A stretch of 64,000 nucleotides of DNA from Microbacterium sp. CSI-V (lineage in GTDB: Bacteria; Actinomycetota; Actinomycetes; Actinomycetales; Microbacteriaceae). Positions within the stretch are counted from its first letter, which is position 1. Every line of letters begins with the position of its first letter. Below the pieces are notes generated by a model. It was not told the DNA's origin and searched no databases. It worked only from the letters and a program-made list of their open reading frames with translations. The DNA lies in contig NZ_MTQM01000005.1 of NCBI RefSeq assembly GCF_001984105.1, positions 1 through 64,000 on the forward strand. Direction: 5' to 3'. The translations under genes and the position numbers were made by a program. Below are positions 33,628 through 42,119 of this stretch, one piece after another.

Positions 33628-34622
33628 TCGGCTGGTACGTCCATCACCACGGGTACGGGCACGTCGCCCGCTTCCTCGCGGTGCAGCCCCACCTGCGCGA
33701 GAAGGTGCGCGCGTTCTCGTCGCTGCCCCGCCCGAACGGACTCGGCGACGACGTCGAATGGATCGTCCTCCCCCACGACGCCGACGCGATCGAGTACGAG
33801 GACGGCACGGTGTTCGACCCCGGCACGGCCGACCCCACCGTCCGGGGCGCCCTGCACTGGGCGCCGCACGACCATCCCGGGCACCGCGCACGCCTCACGC
33901 TCCTCGCGCGGAGCGCCGCCGACCTCCGGGCGATCGTCGTCGACGTCAGCGCCGAGGTCGTCGCCTTCGCGCGGCTGCTGGGACTGCGGACGCTCGCGGT
34001 GACGCAGCCCGGGGAACGCACCGACGCAGCGCACGCCCTGGCCTACGACCTGGCCGACCGCATCCTCGCCCCGTGGGCGCACGGAGCGGTCCCGCCCGGA
34101 GCGCTCACCACCCGGACCGACCGGGTCGTGTGGACGGGCGGGATCTCGCGCTACGACGGGCGGACCCCGGAGGAGGGGGATGCCGAGCGATCGGTGCTCT
34201 TCCTCGGTCAGGTGCTCGCCGACGACGTGCGCCGCGACGCCGAGGATCGGCTGTCCGCCGCCGGCTGGCGCACGCGCGCGATCGGACACGACGCGTCGTC
34301 GCGCCTCGACGACCCGTGGCCGTTGCTGACGTCGCACACCGTCGTGGTCAGCGCGGCCGGGCAGAACAGCGTCGCCGACCTCGCCGCTGCGGGAGCGCGC
34401 GCGGTCGTCGTCGCGCAGGACCGCCCCTTCGACGAGCAGCGGCACACCGCGTGCGCGCTGCACCGGTGGGGTCTCGCCCGGGTCGCCCCCGACGACATCG
34501 ACGCGGAGGGGATCGTGGCGCTCGTCGAGGCCGCGGCGACCGACGACCCCGACTGGTCGCGCTGGCAGGTGACCGGCGCCGCCGAGCGCGCCGCCGAGGC
34601 CATCGAGGCGATGCTCCCGTGA
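33624..34622 (+). CDS. MurG/GT28-like glycosyltransferase
   Basis: A 332-residue protein starting with a GTG that overlaps the previous stop (GTGA). The N-terminus IGWYVHHHGYGHVARFLA has the glycine-rich loop of GT28/GT1 acceptor domains. The C-terminal domain has VVSAAGQNSVADLAAAGARAVVVAQDRPFDEQ, the family's donor-binding helix (GG/AGxNS ... P ... Q). It is shorter than plant-type GT1 enzymes but close to MurG length. Operon context indicates a role in the same glycan. Confidence 0.78.
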   Translation: MIGWYVHHHGYGHVARFLAVQPHLREKVRAFSSLPRPNGLGDDVEWIVLPHDADAIEYEDGTVFDPGTADPTVRGALHWAPHDHPGHRARLTLLARSAADLRAIVVDVSAEVVAFARLLGLRTLAVTQPGERTDAAHALAYDLADRILAPWAHGAVPPGALTTRTDRVVWTGGISRYDGRTPEEGDAERSVLFLGQVLADDVRRDAEDRLSAAGWRTRAIGHDASSRLDDPWPLLTSHTVVVSAAGQNSVADLAAAGARAVVVAQDRPFDEQRHTACALHRWGLARVAPDDIDAEGIVALVEAAATDDPDWSRWQVTGAAERAAEAIEAMLP

Positions 34623-35434
34623 AGGTCGCGGTCCTCACGGTCGCCTCCGCGGCCCGCCGGGCCCACCTCGAACGGCAGCGCGAGGTGCTCGCCGCGGTGG
34701 CCCCCGAGGCCCTCCGCGCGGAGGTCTTCCTCGATGCGACGCCGCCGGACGGCATCCGGGATGCCGACGTCCTGACGCGGCACGTCCCGCCCGGGCCGCA
34801 CGGACTCCGCGTGGGCGCGGGCCGGAACACCGCAGCCGCCGCCGCGATCGCGGAGGGTGCGGAACTGCTCGTCTTCCTCGACGTGGACTGCCTGCCGGGT
34901 GCCGATCTCGTCGCGCGGTACACCGAGGCCGCCGCGGCGCATCCCGACGCGCTGCTCGCCGGACCCGTGACGTACCTCGCGAGCGTGCAGCGTCCGGCCG
35001 TGGCCGACCTGCCGCACGTGACACGGCCGCACCGGGCGCGCCCCGCGCTCCCCCCGGGCCAGACGCGGACCGCCGAGCCGGACGAGTACGACCTCTTCTG
35101 GTCGCTGTCCTTCGCGGTCACCCCGGCGACGTGGGAACGCCTCGGCGGCTTCCATGACGCGTACGAGGGCTACGGCGCCGAGGACACCGACCTCGCGTGG
35201 ACGGCGCGGGCCTCAGACATTCCGCTCGTGTGGACGGGCGGGGCGGACGCGTACCACCAGTGGCATCCGGTGTCCTCGCCGCCGTGGCGGCACCTCGACG
35301 ACATCCTCCGCAACGGCGCCGCGTTCCATCGCCGCTGGGGCGTCTGGCCGATGGGCGGGTGGCTGGAGGCGTTCGCCGCCGCCGGCGCGATCGAACGCCG
35401 CGGCGAGCTGTGGGTGCGTCTCCCGGGCGCGTGA
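34619..35434 (+). CDS. Family 2 glycosyltransferase
   Basis: A 271-residue GT-A enzyme. It has KVAVLTVASAARRAHLERQ at the start, VGAGRNTAAAAAI, metal-binding LLVFLDVDCLPGADL near residue 85, and a C-terminal acceptor motif GGFHDAYEGYGAEDTDLAW with the ED pair. The GTG start overlaps the previous stop. It is the last gene of the operon, and a near-perfect family C palindrome begins within its final codon region and stop. Confidence 0.87.
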   Translation: MKVAVLTVASAARRAHLERQREVLAAVAPEALRAEVFLDATPPDGIRDADVLTRHVPPGPHGLRVGAGRNTAAAAAIAEGAELLVFLDVDCLPGADLVARYTEAAAAHPDALLAGPVTYLASVQRPAVADLPHVTRPHRARPALPPGQTRTAEPDEYDLFWSLSFAVTPATWERLGGFHDAYEGYGAEDTDLAWTARASDIPLVWTGGADAYHQWHPVSSPPWRHLDDILRNGAAFHRRWGVWPMGGWLEAFAAAGAIERRGELWVRLPGA

Positions 35435-35492
35435 GGTGCCAAGAATTGTCGCTTCGGGCACGCCCGAAGCGACAAATTCTGGCACCTCACGC
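35429..35492. repeat. Palindromic element, family C copy 2 (near-perfect)
   Basis: 31-bp arms (35429-35459 and 35462-35492) match at 28 positions with a 2-bp loop. The arms start GCGTGAGGTGCCA and end GTCGCTTCGGGC. The left arm overlaps the stop codon of the upstream GT2 gene, and the right end lies 9 bp from the end of the convergent hydrolase gene, so it could terminate both. Confidence 0.9.
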
Positions 35493-35501
35493 GCTGGAGG
35501 C

Positions 35502-36662
35502 TCAGCCGAGCGCCTCCCGCAGCGCTTCGACGATGCGGGTCGCACGGGGGTCCTCGGACTCCATGCGGTTCGTCACGAACGCGAAGCCCACGCGGGCGTC
35601 GAGGTCGGCGAACGCGACCTGTCCGCCGGCGCCGTCGTGCCCGACACTGCCCGGCCCGAGGTAGCGGCGCGCGGCGGAATCCCGCTGCATTCCGGCGCCC
35701 CACTCCGGCCACGGCGCCGGAGCGTCGAACACCGGGGCACCGCTCGTGCGCAGGGCCCCGGCGGCACGGACCGTCGCGTCGTCGAGGAGCCGGACGCCGT
35801 CGGTCTCGGCCACGGTCGCCGACCACATCGCGGCGAGCGCGCGGGCGGTGCTGATCCCCCCGGCGCCGGGGATGACCGCGGCGCGGACGTCGTCGGCGTT
35901 GAAGCCGTCGTCCTCGGTGACGAGCGTGGGCGGCAGCGCGCCGCCCAGGGTCATCGCGCGGTCGAGCCAGTCGACGCCGTGCGGGTCGCGCGCGGCGGCC
36001 TGCGCGGCGACGCCCGCGGCGAGGGTCGGCCCCACTTCGAGGTGGGCGACGGATGCCGCGATCTCCGCCGGCATCCCGAGCCAGGCCCCGCCGCCGACCG
36101 CGTCCGCCATCTCGGCGAAGGCGGCGGAGATCCCGACTCCCCCGGCGCGCCGCACGATCTCGCCGGAGATCCAGCCGTGCGTGAGCGCGTGGTACGCCCA
36201 GCCTTCACCGGGGGTCCAGAGCGGCCGCTGCGCCGCGATGATCGCCGAGACGGCGTCGAAGTCGAGCAGTTGGGCGCGGCTGATGTCGACCCGCGGCGCC
36301 GAGACCCCCGCCCGGTGCGCGAGGGCGTCGCCGACGGTGACGGCGTCTTTGCCCCACGTGCCGAACTCCGGCCACAGCTCGGCGAGCGGACGGTCGTAGT
36401 CGAGGCGACCGGATGCCACGAGCCGAGCCGCGAGGATCGACATGAGCCCCTTGGTGCACGAGAACACCACCGTCGGGGTGTCCCGCTCCCACGGGCGGCC
36501 GTCGCGGGAGTCGGCGACACCGCCCCACAGGTCGACGACCTCGCGCCCGTCGATCCACACCGACAGCGCGCCGCCCATGCCCGGGTGGCTCTCGAACGCC
36601 GCGCGGAAGGCATCCGCGACCGGGGCCAACCCGGATGCCGCGGAGCCCCGCACCGCGGTCAT
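35502..36662 (-). CDS. Beta-lactamase-fold serine hydrolase (class C-like)
   Basis: A 386-residue serine hydrolase related to class C beta-lactamases and esterases. The nucleophile motif is SCTK near residue 70, the catalytic Tyr is in YHALTHGW near 156, and the third motif is GHDGAGG near 341. No signal peptide is visible, so it is cytoplasmic and more likely an esterase, peptidase or deacylase than a resistance enzyme. Its ATG overlaps the stop of the fructosidase-fold gene, placing it in the sugar operon; it may deacylate the imported glycoside. Confidence 0.8.
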   Translation of the reverse strand: MTAVRGSAASGLAPVADAFRAAFESHPGMGGALSVWIDGREVVDLWGGVADSRDGRPWERDTPTVVFSCTKGLMSILAARLVASGRLDYDRPLAELWPEFGTWGKDAVTVGDALAHRAGVSAPRVDISRAQLLDFDAVSAIIAAQRPLWTPGEGWAYHALTHGWISGEIVRRAGGVGISAAFAEMADAVGGGAWLGMPAEIAASVAHLEVGPTLAAGVAAQAAARDPHGVDWLDRAMTLGGALPPTLVTEDDGFNADDVRAAVIPGAGGISTARALAAMWSATVAETDGVRLLDDATVRAAGALRTSGAPVFDAPAPWPEWGAGMQRDSAARRYLGPGSVGHDGAGGQVAFADLDARVGFAFVTNRMESEDPRATRIVEALREALG

Positions 36663-37615
36663 CGGAGGTCCTCCGTCACGACGAGACGGTCGCCGTCCCA
36701 CCGCACCGGCAGCGGGTCGGACAGGGTGCCGATGAAGGCCCCGTCGGCGGCCACGTTCTCGAACGCCAGCAGCACCGGCCGGCCGTCGGCGTCCTCGGCG
36801 ATACGACCGCTGTAGAGGTTCTCGGGGGCGACGAGCGTCGCGCGACGCACGTCGTACGGGCCCCGCGGATCGTCGAGCGCGACGGCCCAGATGCCACCGC
36901 GCTCGCCCTCGCGATGACCGGCGAGATGTGCGGAGTCGCACGAGAACACCAGCGCCCAGCGACCCTCGACCTGCACCACCTGCGGAACCTCGAGGTGCGC
37001 GAACCCCGCCCCGGCGGTGCTGCGCGGGGGCCGCACCTCCCACCGCACGAGGTCGGGCGACCACGCGTGTCCGACGACCCCGCGATCGCGCCCCGGACCG
37101 TCGACGGCGCGGGCCGTGACGAGCATGTGCCAGCCGTCGCCGTCGGGGTCCGCGAACACCCACGGGTCGCGCCACGCCTCCTCGTGCCAGGTGCCGGCCG
37201 CGAGCGTCTCGTACCAGCGCGGGTCGGCGGCCACCACGACGCCGGGGTCCTTCACCCACTCCGTCAGGTCGTCCGACGTGGCCGCGAGCACGGTCTCGAC
37301 GTTGGTGATGCGGCCCGGCTCCAGGAACCGCGACCCGGTGTAGAACATGCGCCACCCCGCCGCCGCCTCGACGATGCTGCCGGTCCAGGTGGCCGTGGCA
37401 TCCGGAGCCTCTCCCCCGGTGGGCTCGAGCACCGTGCCGTGCACGGTCCATGAGCGCAGGTCGCTCGAGGTCGCGTGCCCCACCGTGGCGTTGCGGTGGC
37501 GCAGGTCGGGGTCGCCGAGACTGGTCGGCGCCTGCAGGAAGAGCATGTGGTGGGTGTCGCCGTCGCGGGCGAGCCAGAAGTCCCAGACCCAGTGGTCGGG
37601 CAGCGTGAACGTCAT
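36659..37615 (-). CDS. GH32/GH68-like five-bladed-propeller glycosidase
   Basis: A 318-residue cytoplasmic protein with the catalytic triad pattern of beta-fructosidases. An Asp nucleophile lies in HWVWDFWLARDG near residue 11, the RDP motif is in AWRDPWVFADP near 149, and a likely acid Glu is in HLEVPQVV near 211. It lacks the C-terminal beta-sandwich of GH32 enzymes. Downstream of a sugar importer it probably hydrolyses an internalised fructoside or related sugar. GH43 or GH130-like activity cannot be excluded. Confidence 0.7.
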   Translation of the reverse strand: MTFTLPDHWVWDFWLARDGDTHHMLFLQAPTSLGDPDLRHRNATVGHATSSDLRSWTVHGTVLEPTGGEAPDATATWTGSIVEAAAGWRMFYTGSRFLEPGRITNVETVLAATSDDLTEWVKDPGVVVAADPRWYETLAAGTWHEEAWRDPWVFADPDGDGWHMLVTARAVDGPGRDRGVVGHAWSPDLVRWEVRPPRSTAGAGFAHLEVPQVVQVEGRWALVFSCDSAHLAGHREGERGGIWAVALDDPRGPYDVRRATLVAPENLYSGRIAEDADGRPVLLAFENVAADGAFIGTLSDPLPVRWDGDRLVVTEDLR

Positions 37616-37645
37616 GATGTCCGTTTCGATGGAGGGGTCGAGCGG

Positions 37646-38470
37646 TCAGCCCTTGACCGCGCCCTGCACCAGCGCCCGGATGAACTGGCGCTGGAAGACG
37701 AGGAAGAGCAGGACGGCCGGCGTGATGATGATGAGGGCGCCCGCGTTGAGCAGGGGGATGCTGAGCGAGTACTGCCCCTGGAAGAAGGTCAGGGCACCCG
37801 CGACCGTGCGCTGCAGCGGGTCGGCGATGAGGACGACCGGGAGCAGGAACTGGTTCCAGGTCCAGATGAACAGCAGGATCGCGAGCGCCGAGAGCGCCGG
37901 CGCCGCCAACGGCAGCTGGATGCTGCGGAACTCGCGCCACAGCGACGCCCCGTCCACGCGTGCGGCCTCGGACAGCTCGCGCGGGACGTTGATGAAGTGC
38001 GCGCGCATCCAGAACACGCCGAACGGCATGAAGAGCCCGATGAGGGGGAAGATCACGGCCCACGGGGTGTTCACGGTGCCCATCGACTGCGCCTGGTAGT
38101 ACAGCGGGATGATGAGCGCCTCGAACGGGATCGTGAGGCCGAGCACGAAGAAGACGAGCACTCCGCGCCCGAACCGCACCTGCAGCGACCCGAGCGCGAA
38201 CCCGGCGAGGGTCGCGGCGACGAGGCTGACGGGCACGACGCCGAGCACGATCACGAGGCTCGAGCCCATGAGCTGCCACACGTGTCCGGTCTCGAACGCC
38301 GTGGCGAAGTTGCCCCACTGCGGGTCGGTCGGCCAGGTGAGCCCGGTCGGGTTGCGGTCGGCGGGCTGCAGCGCCGCGGAGAACATGCTGATCAGGGGCA
38401 GCAGCGTCACGATCGCCGCGACGGCGAGGAGGACGGTTCCGAGGACGCGCTCGGTGCGGCTGGCGATCAC
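37646..38470 (-). CDS. Carbohydrate ABC transporter permease (MalG type)
   Basis: A 274-residue permease with six hydrophobic segments and the EAA loop EAARVDGASLWREFRSIQLPLAAP that docks the ATPase. It ends with the MalG-typical GAVKG. It is coupled by a 4-bp overlap to the second permease. No ATPase gene is present in the operon, as in many actinobacterial sugar importers served by a shared MsiK-type ATPase. Confidence 0.9.
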   Translation of the reverse strand: MIASRTERVLGTVLLAVAAIVTLLPLISMFSAALQPADRNPTGLTWPTDPQWGNFATAFETGHVWQLMGSSLVIVLGVVPVSLVAATLAGFALGSLQVRFGRGVLVFFVLGLTIPFEALIIPLYYQAQSMGTVNTPWAVIFPLIGLFMPFGVFWMRAHFINVPRELSEAARVDGASLWREFRSIQLPLAAPALSALAILLFIWTWNQFLLPVVLIADPLQRTVAGALTFFQGQYSLSIPLLNAGALIIITPAVLLFLVFQRQFIRALVQGAVKG

Positions 38471-39438
38471 GAGTCACTCGCTCTCGAGAGGCGTTGGATG
38501 GGGAGGACCACGACGAGCACCAGCACCATGAGGACGATGCCGAAGGCGGATGCCAGGCCCACGTCGCTCTGGGTGAAGCCGATGCGGAAGATCGACAGGC
38601 CGGGCACGAGGGTCGCCCGCCCGGGGCCGCCCTGCGTCGAGGTGTAGATGATGTCGAAGCTCGACAGGGCGGCGATGACGGTGACGGTCACGAGCACCGC
38701 GATCTCCTGCCGGAGGCCCGGCAGCGTGATGGTGAAGAACTCGCGCCACCAGCCCGCGCCGTCGAGCCGGATCGCCTCGTACAGCGAGACGTCGATCTTG
38801 CCGAGCCCGGTGAGCAGCAGCACGGTGCACAGTCCCGTGAGGACCCACGAGCCGATGAGACCTACCGCGGGAAGGGCGGTGCCGTAGTCGGCGAGCCACG
38901 GCCGGGTGATCCAGCCGAGCCCGATCCACCCGAGGATCTGGTTCACGGCGCCGGTCTGCGCGTACATCCAGGACCACGCGATACCGGCGGCGGCCAGCGG
39001 GATGATCTGCGGGAGGAACAGCACCGTCTGCGCGGTGGCGGCGAAAGCCTTGTTCCGGATGCCGCGGATCAGGGTCGCGAGCACCAGTCCGAGCCCCACC
39101 GGGATGAACGTGAAGAACGCGATGAGCACGAAGGCGTTGCGGATCGCGCCGAGCAGGTCGGGGTCGGTGAAGACCGTGAGGTAGTTCTCGAACCCCACCC
39201 ACCGGGCCACGCCGATGCCGTTCCAGTCGTAGAAGGAGTACTGCACGCCCTGGAACAGGGGCCAGATGACGAACCCGATGTAGAAACCGAGCGCGGGGAC
39301 GAGCAGCAGCCATCCGGCGAGGGTCGCCCGCCGGGCCACTGCGCGTGCAGCGGCCCGGCGAACGGGTGCGGTCGTCGTCGCCGGGTCGGCGGCGTCTTCT
39401 CGGGGGGCCGCCGCGACGGCGACCGCACGATCGGTCAT
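38467..39438 (-). CDS. Carbohydrate ABC transporter permease (MalF type)
   Basis: A 323-residue permease with a cytoplasmic N-terminal stretch of about 35 residues, then six membrane segments and the EAA loop EAIRLDGAGWWREFFTITLPGLR. It forms the heterodimeric channel with the MalG-type partner. The ATG at 39438 is 2 bp after the binding-protein stop. Confidence 0.9.
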   Translation of the reverse strand: MTDRAVAVAAAPREDAADPATTTAPVRRAAARAVARRATLAGWLLLVPALGFYIGFVIWPLFQGVQYSFYDWNGIGVARWVGFENYLTVFTDPDLLGAIRNAFVLIAFFTFIPVGLGLVLATLIRGIRNKAFAATAQTVLFLPQIIPLAAAGIAWSWMYAQTGAVNQILGWIGLGWITRPWLADYGTALPAVGLIGSWVLTGLCTVLLLTGLGKIDVSLYEAIRLDGAGWWREFFTITLPGLRQEIAVLVTVTVIAALSSFDIIYTSTQGGPGRATLVPGLSIFRIGFTQSDVGLASAFGIVLMVLVLVVVLPIQRLSRASDS

Positions 39439-39440
39439 GG

Positions 39441-40796
39441 TCAGCCGACCTCGCTCTCGTAGAACTTCTGCACGCGGTCGACGAACTCCTGGCCGGTGAT
39501 CTGGCTGGTCACCAGCAGCTGCGACTCGGGGATGATCGAGCCCGCGTAGATGCCGGCGGTGGTGTTGGCCATGAAGTCGACCTGGCCGTTCTCGGCGCCG
39601 ATCTGCGCCGACATCTCCAGAGCGTTCTCGATCAGCGAGCCGGCCTGGACGGTCGGCAGCTCGAGGCTCGGGTCGCCGCCGGGTGAGGCGCCCGTGACGT
39701 CGACGATGATCTGTCGCGCGGCCGGGTCGGTGTGCACCCAGTTGAGGAAGTACACGATCTCGTTGAGGTGCTTCGACTTGGCTGCGACCGAGAACGAGTT
39801 GGCCGCGCCCATCGCGACGTGACCGGCGCCTTCTTCGGCCGGGGGCACCAGGAAGAAGCTGACGTTGTCGCCGAGCGCCTTCTGGTAGTTCGCGGCCTCC
39901 CAGTTGCCGTTGAAGGTGAACAGACCCTCACCCGCGGAGAAGCGGCTCGTGAAGGTGAAGTAGTCGATCGCGTTGATGTCGGACGGGAAGTACCCGGCAT
40001 CCGCCCACTTGCGAACGAGCTCCGCGCCCTGGACGTTGCCCGGCTCGTCGTAGCGCGCACCCGGCTCGTTGAACATCCACGACAGGAACTGGTCCTTGTC
40101 GACGTACTGGTTCATCGCGGCCTGGACCACGAAGTTCACCACGCCGTCCTTGTCGCCGGCCATGATCGGCAGGATGCCGGCGGCCTTCGCCTTGGCCATG
40201 TCGGCCTCGAGCTCGGCGAGGGTCTGCGGCGGGGCGGTGATGCCCAGCTGCGAGGCCAGGGTGTCGTTCATGTAGATGCCGGTGATGCTGTAGCCGAGGC
40301 CGAGCTGGTACAGCGAGCCCGAGCCGCGGATGCCGTCCTCGCTCATGCGCAGCGGCGCGAGCTGCGATGCCGGCCAGGCGTCCCAGCCGTACGCGTCGAA
40401 GTACGGGTCGAGGTTGGCAACGAGGCCGTCCTTGACCGTATCTCCGAGCGTGGGGAGGCGGATCAGGTCGGGCGGGGTGTCGCTCGCGAGGAGCTTGGGG
40501 GCATTGGCCGTGAGGTTCTGGAACGTGTCGCGGGTGATGTTGAACGTCACGTTCGGGTGCTGCTTGGTGAACTCCTCGGTCAGCTTGTCGGTGACGGGGA
40601 ATCCGGTCTCGTCGGCGATCGTCAGCTGGACCGGGTCGCTGGTGAGTTCGGTGCTCACGTCGGTGGCGGCGGCGGTCTGCGGTGCCGCAGCGCCGGGAGC
40701 GCAGCCGGCCAGCAGAGCGCCGGTGAGCCCGGCGATCGCCGCGAGCGCGAGGGGCGCGACGCGACGGGTGCGCGTGCGCGGGGTACGGGTGGACAT
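39441..40796 (-). CDS. Sugar ABC transporter substrate-binding lipoprotein
   Basis: A 451-residue extracellular binding protein of family 1. The signal peptide has an Arg/Thr-rich n-region and the lipobox GALLAGC with Cys at about 32. The mature part includes FTKQHPNVTFNITRDTF and INAIDYFTFTSRFSAGEGLFTFNGNWEAANY, typical for oligosaccharide-binding lobes. It is the first gene of the operon binding protein-MalF-MalG-glycosidase-hydrolase and has a well-formed promoter 94 bp upstream. The ligand is possibly a fructo- or other short oligosaccharide. Confidence 0.9.
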   Translation of the reverse strand: MSTRTPRTRTRRVAPLALAAIAGLTGALLAGCAPGAAAPQTAAATDVSTELTSDPVQLTIADETGFPVTDKLTEEFTKQHPNVTFNITRDTFQNLTANAPKLLASDTPPDLIRLPTLGDTVKDGLVANLDPYFDAYGWDAWPASQLAPLRMSEDGIRGSGSLYQLGLGYSITGIYMNDTLASQLGITAPPQTLAELEADMAKAKAAGILPIMAGDKDGVVNFVVQAAMNQYVDKDQFLSWMFNEPGARYDEPGNVQGAELVRKWADAGYFPSDINAIDYFTFTSRFSAGEGLFTFNGNWEAANYQKALGDNVSFFLVPPAEEGAGHVAMGAANSFSVAAKSKHLNEIVYFLNWVHTDPAARQIIVDVTGASPGGDPSLELPTVQAGSLIENALEMSAQIGAENGQVDFMANTTAGIYAGSIIPESQLLVTSQITGQEFVDRVQKFYESEVG

Positions 40797-40889
40797 GTCG
40801 ACTCCTTCGTCAGTGCTGCGGGTACCCAGGATGCGGGTCTTCTGGTGCGATCCTTGCTGCGGTACAGTGCTGAAAGGATTTAGCAGGGA

Positions 40890-40932
40890 TATTTACTCAG
40901 ACGATCCCGGCCCTGTCAAGATTCACTGTCAA
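40890..40932 (-). promoter_or_regulatory. Promoter of the sugar ABC operon with tandem TTGACA boxes
   Basis: On the minus strand TTGACA (40914-40919), an 18-bp spacer and TAAATA (40890-40895) form a near-consensus promoter. A second TTGACA lies 13 bp upstream (40927-40932), because the 10-bp word CTGTCAAGAT occurs twice (40913-40922, 40926-40935). The repeat may be an operator for the divergent LacI regulator. The region is an AT-rich island between the divergent genes. Confidence 0.65.
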
Positions 40933-40976
40933 GATCGTTACCGTCGGCGCGGGAGCCGATGACCGAGGAGGTGCGG

Positions 40977-41993
40977 ATGGTCAAGCGCGTCACGCTGACC
41001 GATGTCGCACGTCTCGCCGGGCTCTCCCCCTCCGCGGCATCCATGATCCTCAACGGTCGCCCCGACACCCGACTCTCCCGCGACGCCCACGACCGCGTCC
41101 TCGCCGCGGCCGCGGAACTGGGGTACCGCCCCAACGTCGCGGCGCGGGCTCTGCGCACGAGCACCTCGCACACGATCGGCTTCGTCTCCGACCTCGTCGC
41201 CACCACCCGCTTCGCCAGCGGCCTCATCAAGGGCGCGCTCGGCGCCGCCGAGGCCGCCGGCCACGTCGTGCTCGTCGCCGAGACGGGCGGCGAGCGCGAA
41301 CGCGAGGCCGAGGCCGTCTCGGCGCTGCTGGACCGGCAGGTCGACGGGGTGATCTTCGCCTCGATGCGCGCGCGCGAGATCCTCGTCCCGCCGATCCCCT
41401 CGAGCGTGCGGGCGGTGATGCTGAACGCCACCAGCGAGACGCACGTCTGCAGCGTGCTGCCCGACGAGGAGACCGGCGGACAGCGGGCGATCGAACTGCT
41501 TCGGGATGCCGGCATCCGCGACGACATCCTGCTGCTCGGCTACGACGCCGACGCCGAGCGCGACCTGTTCCGCTCGGCGACCGTCGCCGCGCGGGTGCGC
41601 GGGATCTACGACACGATGGCGCGCGAGGGCATGAGGTTCTCCCGCGAGGAGTCGATCTGGCTCTGGGAGCCCGACCACGGGCACGACGTCACGGCGCGGG
41701 TGCTGGCATCCGGTCCGCCTCCGCGCGCGATCGTGTGCCTCAACGACCGTCTCGCGTTCGGCGCCTCGCAGGCTCTCGGCGAAGCGGAGCTCCGGGTGCC
41801 CGACGACGTGGCACTGGTCTCGTTCGACAACGACGAGCTGGCGGCGTACCTCCGCCCCGGCCTCACCACGATCGGCCTTCCGCACGAGGCGATGGGGCGG
41901 CGCGCGGTCGAGCTGCTGCTCGCCCCCGACGGCCCTCCCCCCGGCGAGCACCTGGTGGAGATGCCCGTGGTGATCCGCGCGTCCCTCCCCTGA
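40977..41993 (+). CDS. LacI-family regulator of the 35.5-40.8 kb sugar operon
   Basis: A 338-residue LacI/GalR protein with helix-turn-helix VTLTDVARLAGLSPSAASMILNG at residues 4-26 and a sugar-binding effector domain (VALVSFDNDELAAYLRPGLTTIG near the end). The ATG at 40977 has a GAGGAGG site 5 bp upstream; the ATG at 40959 overlaps that region and was rejected. It is divergent from the binding-protein gene, so it presumably represses that operon. Confidence 0.9.
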   Translation: MVKRVTLTDVARLAGLSPSAASMILNGRPDTRLSRDAHDRVLAAAAELGYRPNVAARALRTSTSHTIGFVSDLVATTRFASGLIKGALGAAEAAGHVVLVAETGGEREREAEAVSALLDRQVDGVIFASMRAREILVPPIPSSVRAVMLNATSETHVCSVLPDEETGGQRAIELLRDAGIRDDILLLGYDADAERDLFRSATVAARVRGIYDTMAREGMRFSREESIWLWEPDHGHDVTARVLASGPPPRAIVCLNDRLAFGASQALGEAELRVPDDVALVSFDNDELAAYLRPGLTTIGLPHEAMGRRAVELLLAPDGPPPGEHLVEMPVVIRASLP

Positions 41994-42043
41994 CGCCGCG
42001 GTCCCCGGCGTCGCCGCGCCACGCCGCGCCGCCGCAAACGCCC

Positions 42044-42097
42044 AGTGTCCAAGACACGCCGTATGCGCTCTGCGCGATGCGGCGTGTCTTGGACACT
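42044..42097. repeat. Palindromic element, family B copy 2 (intergenic)
   Basis: Perfect 18-bp arms AGTGTCCAAGACACGCCG (42044-42061) and its complement (42080-42097), with an 18-bp loop that can itself pair through GCGC. It lies 50 bp after the LacI stop and 22 bp from the stop of the convergent GH13 gene. Confidence 0.92.
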
Positions 42098-42119
42098 CAA
42101 GCGGGATGGATGCCGCGAG

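Noticed and set aside
35502-36662. Beta-lactamase resistance gene
   Set aside because: Despite SxxK, Tyr and HxG motifs, there is no signal peptide and it sits at the end of a sugar operon; a metabolic esterase or peptidase is more likely.
42044-42097. Family B palindrome as an ordinary terminator for the LacI gene
   Set aside because: It has no T tract, and the same sequence occurs inside a coding region, so a simple terminator role does not explain it, although it may still stop transcription here.
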